Below, piece by piece: positions 1 through 6,508 of a stretch of DNA of 11,440 nucleotides. Source of the DNA: B4-G1 sp964393895 (GTDB lineage Bacteria > Chloroflexota > Anaerolineae > B4-G1). Under the pieces are notes generated by a model that saw only the letters and a program-made list of their open reading frames with translations, was not told where the DNA came from and made no database searches. Numbering within the stretch: the stretch's first letter is position 1; each line of letters starts with the position of its first letter. The stretch lies in the NCBI GenBank assembly GCA_964393895.1, contig CAYMWP010000142.1, forward strand, positions 1-11,440, in the 5' to 3' direction. The translations under genes were made by a program, and so were the position numbers.

Positions 1-13
1 TTCGCTGCGAGGG

Positions 14-89
14 GCTCGTAGTGCGCCACGGAGCGCCAGCGGAGTGGCGCAAAGCTGCACTTCACTGCGTTTCGTGCAGCACTACGAGC
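14..89. other. Three-way-junction (cloverleaf-like) inverted-repeat element
   Basis: Three perfect nested stems account for almost every base. P1 pairs 14-21 with 82-89 (8 bp), P2 pairs 22-29 with 44-51 (8 bp) and P3 pairs 54-60 with 74-80 (7 bp). Only AA (52-53) and A (81) are unpaired at the junction, and the two hairpin loops are 14 and 13 nt. P1 can alternatively extend to 11 bp (14-24 with 79-89) by breaking the inner stem ends, so two conformations compete. There is no T-run after it, so it is not a classic terminator. It could be a structured RNA, a folded DNA element such as a palindromic intergenic repeat, or the end of a mobile element. Seen: the pairing. Function unknown. Confidence 0.55.
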
Positions 90-129
90 AAATCTAACAT
101 TGTCGAAGTAGTAACGCCGGTTCTTTCAC

Positions 130-158
130 TTGTCAGTAGATTTATACCCGAGTATACT
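130..158 (+). promoter_or_regulatory. Sigma-70 type promoter for the kinase-RLP operon
   Basis: A -35 box TTGTCA (130-135) and a -10 box TATACT (153-158) each match the consensus at five of six positions and are separated by the optimal 17 bp. Transcription would start near 165, leaving a leader of about 115 nt before the kinase start at 279. The inverted repeat TATAC-CCGA-GTATA (143-147 and 152-156) and the palindrome AGTATACT (151-158) overlap the -10 box and could bind a repressor, but no regulator gene is visible here to pair with them. Confidence 0.6.
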
Positions 159-162
159 ATAG

Positions 163-185
163 TCGCCCGCCGGCGGAGCGGGCGA
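163..185 (+). promoter_or_regulatory. Perfect hairpin at the predicted transcription start
   Basis: TCGCCCGC (163-170) pairs perfectly with GCGGGCGA (178-185) around a 7-nt loop, CGGCGGA. It begins within a couple of bases of the start predicted from the -10 box at 153-158, so the transcript would open with a strong GC stem. This could stabilise the 5' end of the mRNA or be a DNA operator. It has no following T-run and is unlikely to be a terminator. The loop resembles the GCGGAG stretch inside the P2 loop of the element at 14-89, so the two may be related. Confidence 0.45.
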
Positions 186-278
186 TGTCCACAATTCACT
201 GAAAGTGGGAGATAGTGACCGCAGTCCGCGCGGCCAACCAGTCGCTCACACAATCATCAGGAGCATGGAGGCGCCAAG

Positions 279-1832
279 ATGAGTTCACAATACACCATCG
301 CCCACGACGTGGGCACGAGCGGCAACAAAGCGGTGCTGGTGGATACGGAGGGGAACATCCACACTAGCGCCTTTCAGTCCTACCCGGTCCATTATCCCCG
401 CCCTGACTGGGCCGAGCAAGAGCCGAAGGACTGGTGGAACGCGGTCGCCGCCACCACGCGCCAGGTGGTGGAGCAGTCGGGCGTCGCGCCTCAGGACGTG
501 CTGGCGATGGTCCACACCACCCAGATGCTGGGCATCCTCCCGATGGGGGGCGACGGCCGGCCGCTGCGCCCAGCCATCATCTGGCTGGATGGGCGCGCCC
601 CCGAGCAGGCGGAGCGCATCATGCGCAAGTTCCTGCACCGGCGGCTCTTTGCTGCCGTCGCCGGCACAGAGATCACGGGCAAAGACGGCCTCCCCAAGCT
701 GCTCTGGCTCAAAGAGAACGAACCGCAGATCTATGACATGATGGCCTGCTTCCTCGACGTCAACGGCTACCTCACCTACCGCGCCACCGGCGAGATGGCG
801 TTCGAGTGGTCGTGCGCCTCGGCCATCGGGTTCGACCTGAAGGCAAAAGACTGGATGCGGGGCCTGATCCGCTACTTTGGGCTGGACGTCGCCAAGTTCC
901 CGCCGCTGGTGCGCTCGACCGACCAGGTGGGCGAGTTGACGGCGGAGGCGGCGCGGGCGTGCGGGTTGTTGGAGGGAACCCCCGTCTTTGGCGGCAGCGG
1001 GGACGCCCCTGGGGCGGCCGTCGGCTCTGGCGCGGTCGGCGAGGGCGAGGGCCACATCTACCTGGGCACCTCCGGCTGGGTGGGCGTCGTCACCCGCAAG
1101 ACGCCCACCGGTCGCCATGGCGTCGTCTCGCTCCAGGCCGCCGACCCCGCCAAGGCGTTCCTTTTCTCCGAGATGGAGACGGCGGGCGCGTGCCTCAAGT
1201 GGATCGCCGACCAGTTCTACCGCCACGAGCAGGCCGACCCGGACATCCCCAACGTCTACGCGCTGATGGACGAGGACGTGGAGACCATCCCGCCTGGGTC
1301 CGATTTCCTGGTCGCTACCCCGTGGATGTACGGGGAGCGTTCGCCCGTCGCCGATACCTGGGTGCGCTCCACCTTCTTCAACATCAGCGCCGACCACACC
1401 CGCGAGCACCTGCTGCGGGCGGTCTACGAAGGGGTGGCCTACAACCTGCGCTGGATGATCGAGATCGTGGAAAAGACCTTTGGCTTCCCGCTGCCGGTGT
1501 TGCGGGTCATCGGCGGGGGGGCGCGGGGCGCGCCGTGGATGCAGATCATCGCCGACGTGACCGGCCGGCGGGTGGAGGCGGTCGCCAACCCGCAGGAGGC
1601 GGGAGCCGTGGGGGCCGCGCTCACCGCCGGGATCGGCCTGGGGCTGTACCCCGACTTTGAGGCGCTGAAGAAGGTCGTCCGTGTAGAGCGCGAGTTCGAG
1701 CCGCAGGCGGAAAACGCCGAGGTTTACGACCTGCTCTACCGGGCCTACCGCCGCGTCTATGGCTCCCTGCGCGACCTGTACCGGGAGGTGAATGAGGTGC
1801 GCTTCCAAAAGTGCCAGGTGGAGGAGGGTTGA
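279..1832 (+). CDS. FGGY-family carbohydrate kinase (xylulokinase-like)
   Basis: This is a cytoplasmic ATP-dependent sugar kinase of 517 residues, the usual length for the FGGY family. Visible hallmarks are the N-terminal phosphate-1 loop DVGTSGNK (residues 10-17), the WLDGR segment of the sugar site (about 104-108), and GGSGDAPGAAVG with the likely catalytic base Asp242. The phosphate-2 loop LGTSGW follows, and then the C-terminal adenosine loop GGGARG starting at 412. The ATG at 279 has a GGAGG ribosome site at 267-271, seven bases upstream. It is the first gene of a + strand operon with the RuBisCO-like protein 82 bp downstream, behind the promoter at 130-158. The family phosphorylates xylulose, other ketoses, polyols and keto-sugar acids, and sequence alone does not settle the substrate. 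Because of its neighbour, a keto-sugar or keto-sugar acid is inferred rather than plain D-xylulose. No isomerase or transporter lies beside it. Confidence 0.93.
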   Translation: MSSQYTIAHDVGTSGNKAVLVDTEGNIHTSAFQSYPVHYPRPDWAEQEPKDWWNAVAATTRQVVEQSGVAPQDVLAMVHTTQMLGILPMGGDGRPLRPAIIWLDGRAPEQAERIMRKFLHRRLFAAVAGTEITGKDGLPKLLWLKENEPQIYDMMACFLDVNGYLTYRATGEMAFEWSCASAIGFDLKAKDWMRGLIRYFGLDVAKFPPLVRSTDQVGELTAEAARACGLLEGTPVFGGSGDAPGAAVGSGAVGEGEGHIYLGTSGWVGVVTRKTPTGRHGVVSLQAADPAKAFLFSEMETAGACLKWIADQFYRHEQADPDIPNVYALMDEDVETIPPGSDFLVATPWMYGERSPVADTWVRSTFFNISADHTREHLLRAVYEGVAYNLRWMIEIVEKTFGFPLPVLRVIGGGARGAPWMQIIADVTGRRVEAVANPQEAGAVGAALTAGIGLGLYPDFEALKKVVRVEREFEPQAENAEVYDLLYRAYRRVYGSLRDLYREVNEVRFQKCQVEEG

Positions 1833-1901
1833 TGCCGTCCGCCCGTGAAACGAGAGCGAGTGCAGCAAGCTATGTTCGAGGCGCTACTAACCTGAAATCA
1901 G

Positions 1902-1908
1902 AAGGAGG
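1902..1908 (+). promoter_or_regulatory. Ribosome binding site fixing the RLP start
   Basis: AAGGAGG lies six bases before the ATG at 1915. This favours that ATG over the in-frame TTG at 1909, which would sit directly against the ribosome site. Confidence 0.8.
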
Positions 1909-1914
1909 TTGAAT

Positions 1915-3225
1915 ATGGAAAAGCAAGATTTAGAGTCCCTACCCCTCGCCCTGCCCGACGGGGTAGACTATGACGAGTATCTCGTCGCCACCTACCTGGC
2001 CTCGTTCCCGGCCAGCGTGCCCATCCCCAGTCTGGCCCCGGCGCTGGCGGTCGAGCAGTCCACCGGCACCTGGGTGGCCGTGCCGGGAGAGACGCCCGAG
2101 GTGCGCTGCCGGCACGTGGCCAAGGTCATCGGCGTCTACGAGGTGCCCGACCTGGAGTTCGCCGTCCCGCCCAAACTGGAGACGCGCAACTATATCATCC
2201 AGATCGCTTTCCCCCAGGTCAACATCGGCTCGCAGATCCCCATGCTGCTGACGACGGTGGTGGGCAACATCTCGATGGGCGGGCGTATAAAGGTGCTCGA
2301 CGTGCGCTTTCCCAAAAAGTTCGTTGACGGCTTCCAGGGACCAAAGTTCGGCATCGCCGGGGTCAGGGAGGTCTTGGGCGTGTCCGACCGGCCGCTGCTC
2401 AACAACATGATCAAACCCTGCACCGGCTACACGCCGGAGGTAGGAGTCGAGCTGTTCCGGGCGGCGGCGCTGGGCGGCTGTGACATCATCAAGGACGACG
2501 AGTTGCTGGCCAACGCCTCCTTCAACGAGGTGCAGGCCCGGGTCAAGCTCTACATGGAGGCGGAGCGGCAGGTGTACGAGGAGACCGGCGAGCGCACGCT
2601 ATACACGGTCAACGTCAGCGACGAGATCCCGCAGGTGTTCGAGAACGCGCGCCGGGCGGTCGAGCTGGGCTGCAACGCCCTCATGGTCAACTATTTGGCG
2701 GTCGGCTTTCCCGTGTTGCGCGCGCTGGCTGAGGACCCAGAGATCAATGTGCCCATCCTGGGCCACATGGACGTGGCGGGCGCGTACTACATGTCGCCCT
2801 ACCACGGCGTCACATCGCATCTCATCCTGGGCAAGCTGCCCCGTCTGGCCGGCGCTGACATTGTCGTCTTTCCCGCTCCCTACGGCAAGGCGCCGGTGAT
2901 CAAGGACAAGTTCGTCAACGTGGCCCGCAACCTCTCGTTCCCGTTCTACGAGATCAAGCCGACCTTCCCGATGGCGTCCGGCGGCATCACGCCCTCGATG
3001 GTGCCCCAGGTGATGGGCGACCTGGGAAACGACATCGTCATCGGCTCCGGCGGCGGCATCCACGCCCACCCGGATGGGGCGGTGGCGGGCGGCAAAGCGT
3101 TCCGCCAGGCGATAGAGGCCACGATGGCGGGCATCCCGCTCCAGGAAGCGGCCGAGGAGCATGCCGAACTGGCGGCGTCGCTGGAAACGTGGGCGGACCC
3201 GTTCGGGAAGGGAATCTCGCTGTAG
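1915..3225 (+). CDS. RuBisCO-like protein (RuBisCO large-subunit family, probably non-carboxylating)
   Basis: This 436-residue protein aligns along its length with the RuBisCO large subunit. The N-terminal domain carries E47 and the STGTW motif (49-53), equivalent to E60, T65 and W66, and N118, equivalent to N123. The barrel carries K167 in IKP (K175 equivalent). It also carries GGCDIIKDDE with carbamate lysine K193 and metal ligands D195 and E196 (K201, D203, E204), H284 (H294), K325 (K334), S355-G-G (S379 region) and the phosphate-binding GSGGG (377-381). Two essential RuBisCO residues are missing. The K177 equivalent is C169, and the H327 region reads VVFPAPYGK with no histidine. Metal-dependent enolate chemistry is therefore likely kept but CO2 fixation is not. 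Characterised family members without carboxylase activity include methionine-salvage enzymes and enzymes acting on 3-oxoisoapionate 4-phosphate. Pairing with an FGGY kinase favours a phosphorylated keto-sugar acid as substrate (inference). Its 3' end overlaps the proposed start of the next gene. Confidence 0.92.
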   Translation: MEKQDLESLPLALPDGVDYDEYLVATYLASFPASVPIPSLAPALAVEQSTGTWVAVPGETPEVRCRHVAKVIGVYEVPDLEFAVPPKLETRNYIIQIAFPQVNIGSQIPMLLTTVVGNISMGGRIKVLDVRFPKKFVDGFQGPKFGIAGVREVLGVSDRPLLNNMIKPCTGYTPEVGVELFRAAALGGCDIIKDDELLANASFNEVQARVKLYMEAERQVYEETGERTLYTVNVSDEIPQVFENARRAVELGCNALMVNYLAVGFPVLRALAEDPEINVPILGHMDVAGAYYMSPYHGVTSHLILGKLPRLAGADIVVFPAPYGKAPVIKDKFVNVARNLSFPFYEIKPTFPMASGGITPSMVPQVMGDLGNDIVIGSGGGIHAHPDGAVAGGKAFRQAIEATMAGIPLQEAAEEHAELAASLETWADPFGKGISL

Positions 3226-4771
3226 CGGGGGGCTGCACATCGAGCACCAGTCATCCAGCCGTCACGTCGCCCGCTCCGCGCTACTCGTCGCCTCTTTCTT
3301 CCTGGCCGATAAATTGCTGGCGTTGGTGCGCGACGGAGTCATCTCGCGCGCTTTTGGCGCCTCCGCCGCGCTCGACGCCTACTATGCCGCCTTCGAACTC
3401 CCCGACGGCTTGTTCACCGTCATCGCCGGGAGCGCGATGGCGACCACGCTCATCCCCGTCCTCTCCGCCCGCATCGCCCAGGGCGACCGGGAGGAGGTCT
3501 GGCGGCTGGTCTCGGCGGTGGTCAACCTGGCGCTCCTGGTCGTGGCGGGGGTGAGCGTGGCGGCGGCCGTCCTGGCCCCTCACGTCATCCGCGCCGTCGC
3601 CCCCGGTTTCGACGGCGCGCAAATCGCGCTGGCGGCGCGCCTGATGCGGCTGGTGCTGGTTCAAACTCTCCTGTTCACCGCCAGCGGCATCCTGATGGGC
3701 GTACTCCGCGCCCACCAACACTTTTTGCTGCCCGCCGCCGCCCCACTCTGCTATACGTTGAGCCGCATCGCGGGGGTGTGGTTCCTGGCTCCCCGCTGGG
3801 GCATCTTTGGACTGGCCTGGGGCGGGTTGGTGGGCGCGGTGCTCTACTTTCTGGTGCTGCTGCCGGGCCTGATGCGCTATCGCGCCCGCTGGTGGCCCGT
3901 ATTGCGCCACCCCGACCTGCGAGCGGTGCTGGCGCTGATGGGGCCGCGCGTGCTGGGCCTGGGCGCCACCTACCTGAACTTTGTGTTGCCCACCTTCTTC
4001 GGCTCACGGTTGCCCAGCGGGGCGATCTCGGCCTACGAGTACGGCTGGCGGCTGATGCAGTTCCCGGAGACGATCATCGGCACGGCGCTGGGAATAACTC
4101 TCTTTCCCACGCTGGCGGAGCGGGCCAACGCCGCCGACCACGAGGGGCTGCGGAGCGTTTCCTCGTGGGCGTTGCGGCTGGTGTTGACGCTCGCCGTCCC
4201 GGCAGCGGTGGGTCTGGTCGTGCTGGGTCGCCCACTGACGGCGCTCTTTTTCCAGCGCGGCGCGTTCGACGCGGCCGCCACCGAGCGGGTCTACTGGGCG
4301 CTCCAGTTCTTTTCCCTGGGACTGGTGGCCCACAGCGCGTTGGAGGTGGTCGCCCGTCTGTTCTACGCCCGGCGGGATATGTGGACGCCGTTCTGGGCCG
4401 CGCTGGCCGGGCTGGCGGTAAACGCCGGGATAGGATGGTTCTTGTTGCCCACACTGGCTCACGGTTCCATCGCGCTCGCCAACTCGCTGGGGGCCGGATT
4501 GCAGGTAGTGCTGCTGTTACTGATAGCACACAGGCGGCTGGGTGGGATCGAGGGTCGGGCGTTGGGCGCAGCGCTGGCGCGGGCGGGAGTGGCGGCGGTG
4601 CTGATGGGCGCGGCGGTGTTTGGCTTTCAACGGTCGTTGCCCGGCGCCGGGCTGCTGGTGAACGGGGCGGGCGGGGCGGCGGTCGGAGGCGCGATCTATG
4701 TGCTGGCGATCATCTTGTTGGGCAGCGAGGAGATACGCGAGTTGCCGGGGCTGCTGCTGAGGCGGAGGTGA
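3161..4771 (+). CDS. MurJ/MviN-family lipid flippase (MOP superfamily)
   Basis: This is a polytopic inner-membrane protein of up to 536 residues, built almost entirely of hydrophobic helices and close to the usual length of the 14-helix MurJ family. Such proteins flip lipid II, or related undecaprenyl-linked glycans, across the membrane. The N-terminal helix reads LLALVRDGVISRAFGASA followed by DAYYAAFELPD, the family signature, and AGSAMATTLIPVLS matches the following segment. The Arg corresponding to E. coli R24 is present (VRDG). R18 appears as Lys, and the RR pair around R52 is absent (DGLFTVI), so a glycan other than lipid II is possible. The start is uncertain. ATG 3161 is the only standard in-frame start. 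It overlaps the RLP by 65 nt, gives a 24-residue Arg-rich leader, and has GAGGAG only one base upstream. A non-standard start near 3233-3239 would begin nearer the first helix. The stop is 5 bp from the stop of the convergent DinB-like gene. Confidence 0.85.
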   Translation: MPNWRRRWKRGRTRSGRESRCSGGLHIEHQSSSRHVARSALLVASFFLADKLLALVRDGVISRAFGASAALDAYYAAFELPDGLFTVIAGSAMATTLIPVLSARIAQGDREEVWRLVSAVVNLALLVVAGVSVAAAVLAPHVIRAVAPGFDGAQIALAARLMRLVLVQTLLFTASGILMGVLRAHQHFLLPAAAPLCYTLSRIAGVWFLAPRWGIFGLAWGGLVGAVLYFLVLLPGLMRYRARWWPVLRHPDLRAVLALMGPRVLGLGATYLNFVLPTFFGSRLPSGAISAYEYGWRLMQFPETIIGTALGITLFPTLAERANAADHEGLRSVSSWALRLVLTLAVPAAVGLVVLGRPLTALFFQRGAFDAAATERVYWALQFFSLGLVAHSALEVVARLFYARRDMWTPFWAALAGLAVNAGIGWFLLPTLAHGSIALANSLGAGLQVVLLLLIAHRRLGGIEGRALGAALARAGVAAVLMGAAVFGFQRSLPGAGLLVNGAGGAAVGGAIYVLAIILLGSEEIRELPGLLLRRR

Positions 4772-4776
4772 ACACC

Positions 4777-5256
4777 TCACTCCACCCGCAGCAACGATTG
4801 CAGGTCGCGCACGTGCATCAACTGGTGGCCGTAGATGGCGTTGATGAGGGTTTCCAGCGTGATCTCTCCCAATGCCGGGTGACGGCCTGTCCGATCCAGG
4901 CCGGCCTCTTCCAATCCCATTACCCACGCGACGGTTGCTTCACGGGCAGCCTCCAGGTTAGCCAGCAGTTCACGCGGCGGCAAGCCCGCCAATCGGGTTT
5001 GCTCGGTGGCATTGTACTCGTCGTAATCCAAGTCCCCCGGCGCGCCTGGGCCGCCGGCCGCGATGTCCTGCCCGACGCGCCGCAATCCTTCCTCTGCCGA
5101 GAGAAAGTGGGCCAGCAGGTCGCGCACGGTCCAGGTCGGAGGGCCCTCGTAGAGCGTCATCTCCCACTGAGCGTTGCCCAAGCTGCCAAAGATCTCGGTC
5201 GTCTTGCGACCACCCTTGCGCAATCGCGCTACCAGTCCGTCCACGCGTTCTCCCAT
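4777..5256 (-). CDS. DinB-like / mycothiol-dependent maleylpyruvate isomerase-type four-helix protein
   Basis: This 159-residue cytoplasmic protein has the DinB/YfiT-like four-helix pattern. The signature TWTVRDLLAH ends in His50, and the C-terminal YGHQLMHVRD supplies His144 and His148. Together these form the three-histidine metal site of the superfamily. Members include damage-inducible proteins of unknown role and thiol-dependent S-transferases using bacillithiol or mycothiol, and the substrate here cannot be named. The ATG at 5256 is preceded by AGGAGGT (5262-5268) at 5-nt spacing. It is the last gene of the five-gene - strand group, 18 bp after the HEAT-repeat gene. Confidence 0.8.
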   Translation of the reverse strand: MGERVDGLVARLRKGGRKTTEIFGSLGNAQWEMTLYEGPPTWTVRDLLAHFLSAEEGLRRVGQDIAAGGPGAPGDLDYDEYNATEQTRLAGLPPRELLANLEAAREATVAWVMGLEEAGLDRTGRHPALGEITLETLINAIYGHQLMHVRDLQSLLRVE

Positions 5257-5274
5257 TGAATACCTCCTCGTTAC

Positions 5275-5853
5275 TCAGGGTTGAAAGAACACCATCCCCA
5301 CTCCCAGGCGCTCCAATGCCTCAGCGGCGTAATAGGTAACGATGGCGCTGGGGTCGTCGAGGGCGGCGCAGAGGGCGGGGACGGCCTCTTCCGCTTGGAT
5401 GATGCTCAAGGCGCGGGCGGCGCCCGCCCGGGTCGTCACCTCACCTTCTTGGAGCGCGGCGATGAGGGTCTGAACAGCCGGCTGGCCAATGCGGGCCAGG
5501 CCGTCGGCGGCGATGCGGCATACGAGAGGGCTGAGGTCGGCCAGGCAGCGCGCCAGCCCGGTCACGGCTTCCTCGACGCGCAGTTCTCCCAGTCCCTGCG
5601 CGGCGCAGGCCCGCACGTAGGGGTCAGCGTCGTCCAGGGCGGCGATGAGCGACTCCCGCGCGGCCGGGGTGCCGACTGCCGCCAGGCCGCGGACTGCCCA
5701 CCAGCGACGGTCGGGGTTGGTCTCGGCGAGCATGGCGCGCAATGTGGTCAATGCGGCGTCTCCCTCGCGGCCCAGCTTTTGGGCAGCCTGCTCGGCGCGA
5801 CCGTCGTCACCGGCGGCGACGCTATCCAGAAACATTCCAAGCGCGTCAGACAT
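5275..5853 (-). CDS. HEAT-repeat protein
   Basis: A 192-residue protein made of about five HEAT/PBS-lyase-type repeats of 30-31 residues (roughly 32-62, 63-93, 94-123, 124-153 and 154-184). Each has the pattern of paired helices with A-x-x-L-G/R, for example RRWWAVRGLAAVG, VRACAAQGLGEL and TYYAAEALERLG. It has no signal peptide or membrane segment, so it is probably a cytoplasmic protein-protein interaction scaffold. No catalytic residues are visible, and phycobilin lyase activity should not be inferred from the repeats alone. Its ATG overlaps the end of the upstream DUF123 gene by 8 nt (5846-5853) and lacks a clear ribosome site, which suggests translational coupling. Confidence 0.82.
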   Translation of the reverse strand: MSDALGMFLDSVAAGDDGRAEQAAQKLGREGDAALTTLRAMLAETNPDRRWWAVRGLAAVGTPAARESLIAALDDADPYVRACAAQGLGELRVEEAVTGLARCLADLSPLVCRIAADGLARIGQPAVQTLIAALQEGEVTTRAGAARALSIIQAEEAVPALCAALDDPSAIVTYYAAEALERLGVGMVFFQP

Positions 5854-6286
5854 TCAACAACTCTTGCGATACTGGTTCGCCCACGGCGCGGGCGAAGGTT
5901 TTCAGATCCGGCGGTGTGGCAAAATGGATCAGGTGAGCTGGGCAACGACAATCGGATGCGCCGAAGCGAGGGACAGGGGCGGAAGCGCCAGGGAGACTGG
6001 CTAATGCTTTGGCCCAGGCGCATTCCTGCTTCCTGGCTCCGACGGCGTACCAGGCTGCGATGGGGCGGGTGTAGACTCGCAAATAGTCCACGTGCCAGCG
6101 CAGGGGTTTGAGCGAGCGCAGGTGGCGGGAGAGACGAGCCGCCAGTCCACCCGGCCCGCGCGCGCTGCCAGCGTAGGCGTACCAGCCAGCAGGGAAACTG
6201 AAGCGGCCCAACTTTCCAACGGCGATGGTAGCAGGGCGTGGCAGCTCCAGTATCAGCGCATAAGTTCCGGCTTGGTCAGGAAGCAT
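5846..6286 (-). CDS. DUF123 / GIY-YIG-type nuclease-like protein
   Basis: A 146-residue protein matching the DUF123 family, which is related to the GIY-YIG fold and in other organisms is found alone or fused to endonuclease III. Visible motifs in order are GTYAL (7-11), the YAYAGSARGPGG core (37-48) followed by ARLSRHLR, RWHVDYLR (63-70), and the C-terminal SDCRCPAHLIHF with C113, C115 and H118. A nucleic-acid role is likely for the family but the reaction is not established. The start at 6286 overlaps the upstream membrane-protein gene by 11 nt, and the stop overlaps the HEAT gene by 8 nt. It therefore sits in a tightly coupled operon. Confidence 0.85.
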   Translation of the reverse strand: MLPDQAGTYALILELPRPATIAVGKLGRFSFPAGWYAYAGSARGPGGLAARLSRHLRSLKPLRWHVDYLRVYTRPIAAWYAVGARKQECAWAKALASLPGASAPVPRFGASDCRCPAHLIHFATPPDLKTFARAVGEPVSQELLNV

Positions 6287-6506
6287 ACATCCGCCGCTGC
6301 CACAAGACGCCAGCGCCCCAGGCCACGGCGCATCCCAACGCCAGCAATACTACCCCCAGGAGGTCTAGGGCGCGGACCGAGTGTTGTTCATCAAAGTTGT
6401 GAATGGTTGGCCCTTCGTAGGGGTCGGGCAGGATCAGCACTATTAGCCCGGCTACGAGCAGCGACACCGCCAGGGCCGCCAACAGGATCACGCGCCATTG
6501 AAACAT
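6276..6506 (-). CDS. Small two-helix membrane protein, unknown function
   Basis: A 76-residue protein not recognised as any named family. It has two hydrophobic segments (about residues 5-26 and 47-68) separated by a short polar loop, PDPYEGPTIHNFDEQHS, and ends in a basic tail (QRRMYAS). ATG 6506 is chosen because it lies 2 bp after the stop of the zinc-ribbon gene and begins right at the first helix. An upstream ATG at 6560 would add 18 Arg/Gly-rich residues and overlap the previous gene. No clear ribosome site is present, so translation is probably coupled. It is likely a genuine gene because both ends interlock with its neighbours. Confidence 0.65.
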   Translation of the reverse strand: MFQWRVILLAALAVSLLVAGLIVLILPDPYEGPTIHNFDEQHSVRALDLLGVVLLALGCAVAWGAGVLWQRRMYAS

Positions 6507-6508
6507 GG

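Noticed and set aside
14..89. Integron attC site or tRNA gene
   Set aside because: The fold has three arms, but there are no attC core motifs (such as GTTRRRY), no integrase, no acceptor-CCA or anticodon-arm layout and no tRNA consensus boxes.
21..253. Two short open frames (64 and 63 codons) in the leader region
   Set aside because: They overlap the structured element and promoter, lack ribosome sites, and show no protein-like composition.
285..1868. Long open frame (527 codons) on the - strand opposite the kinase
   Set aside because: It is a mirror of the GC-rich kinase codons, with Arg/His/Gly-rich low-complexity translation and no recognisable domain, while the + strand frame has full FGGY motifs.
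1915..3225. Calling this gene a true CO2-fixing RuBisCO
   Set aside because: The K177 and H327 equivalents are missing, and no phosphoribulokinase or other Calvin-cycle or AMP-pathway gene is nearby.
4765..4778. Small palindrome GAGGTG-AA-CACCTC spanning the two convergent stop codons, considered as a bidirectional terminator
   Set aside because: The stem is only about five usable pairs with no T-run on either side; too weak to call.
3778..5259. Long + strand open frame (493 codons) across the MurJ and DinB-like genes
   Set aside because: It runs out of frame through MurJ and antisense through the DinB-like gene. The product is Gly/Arg-rich with no motifs, and both overlapped genes are well supported.
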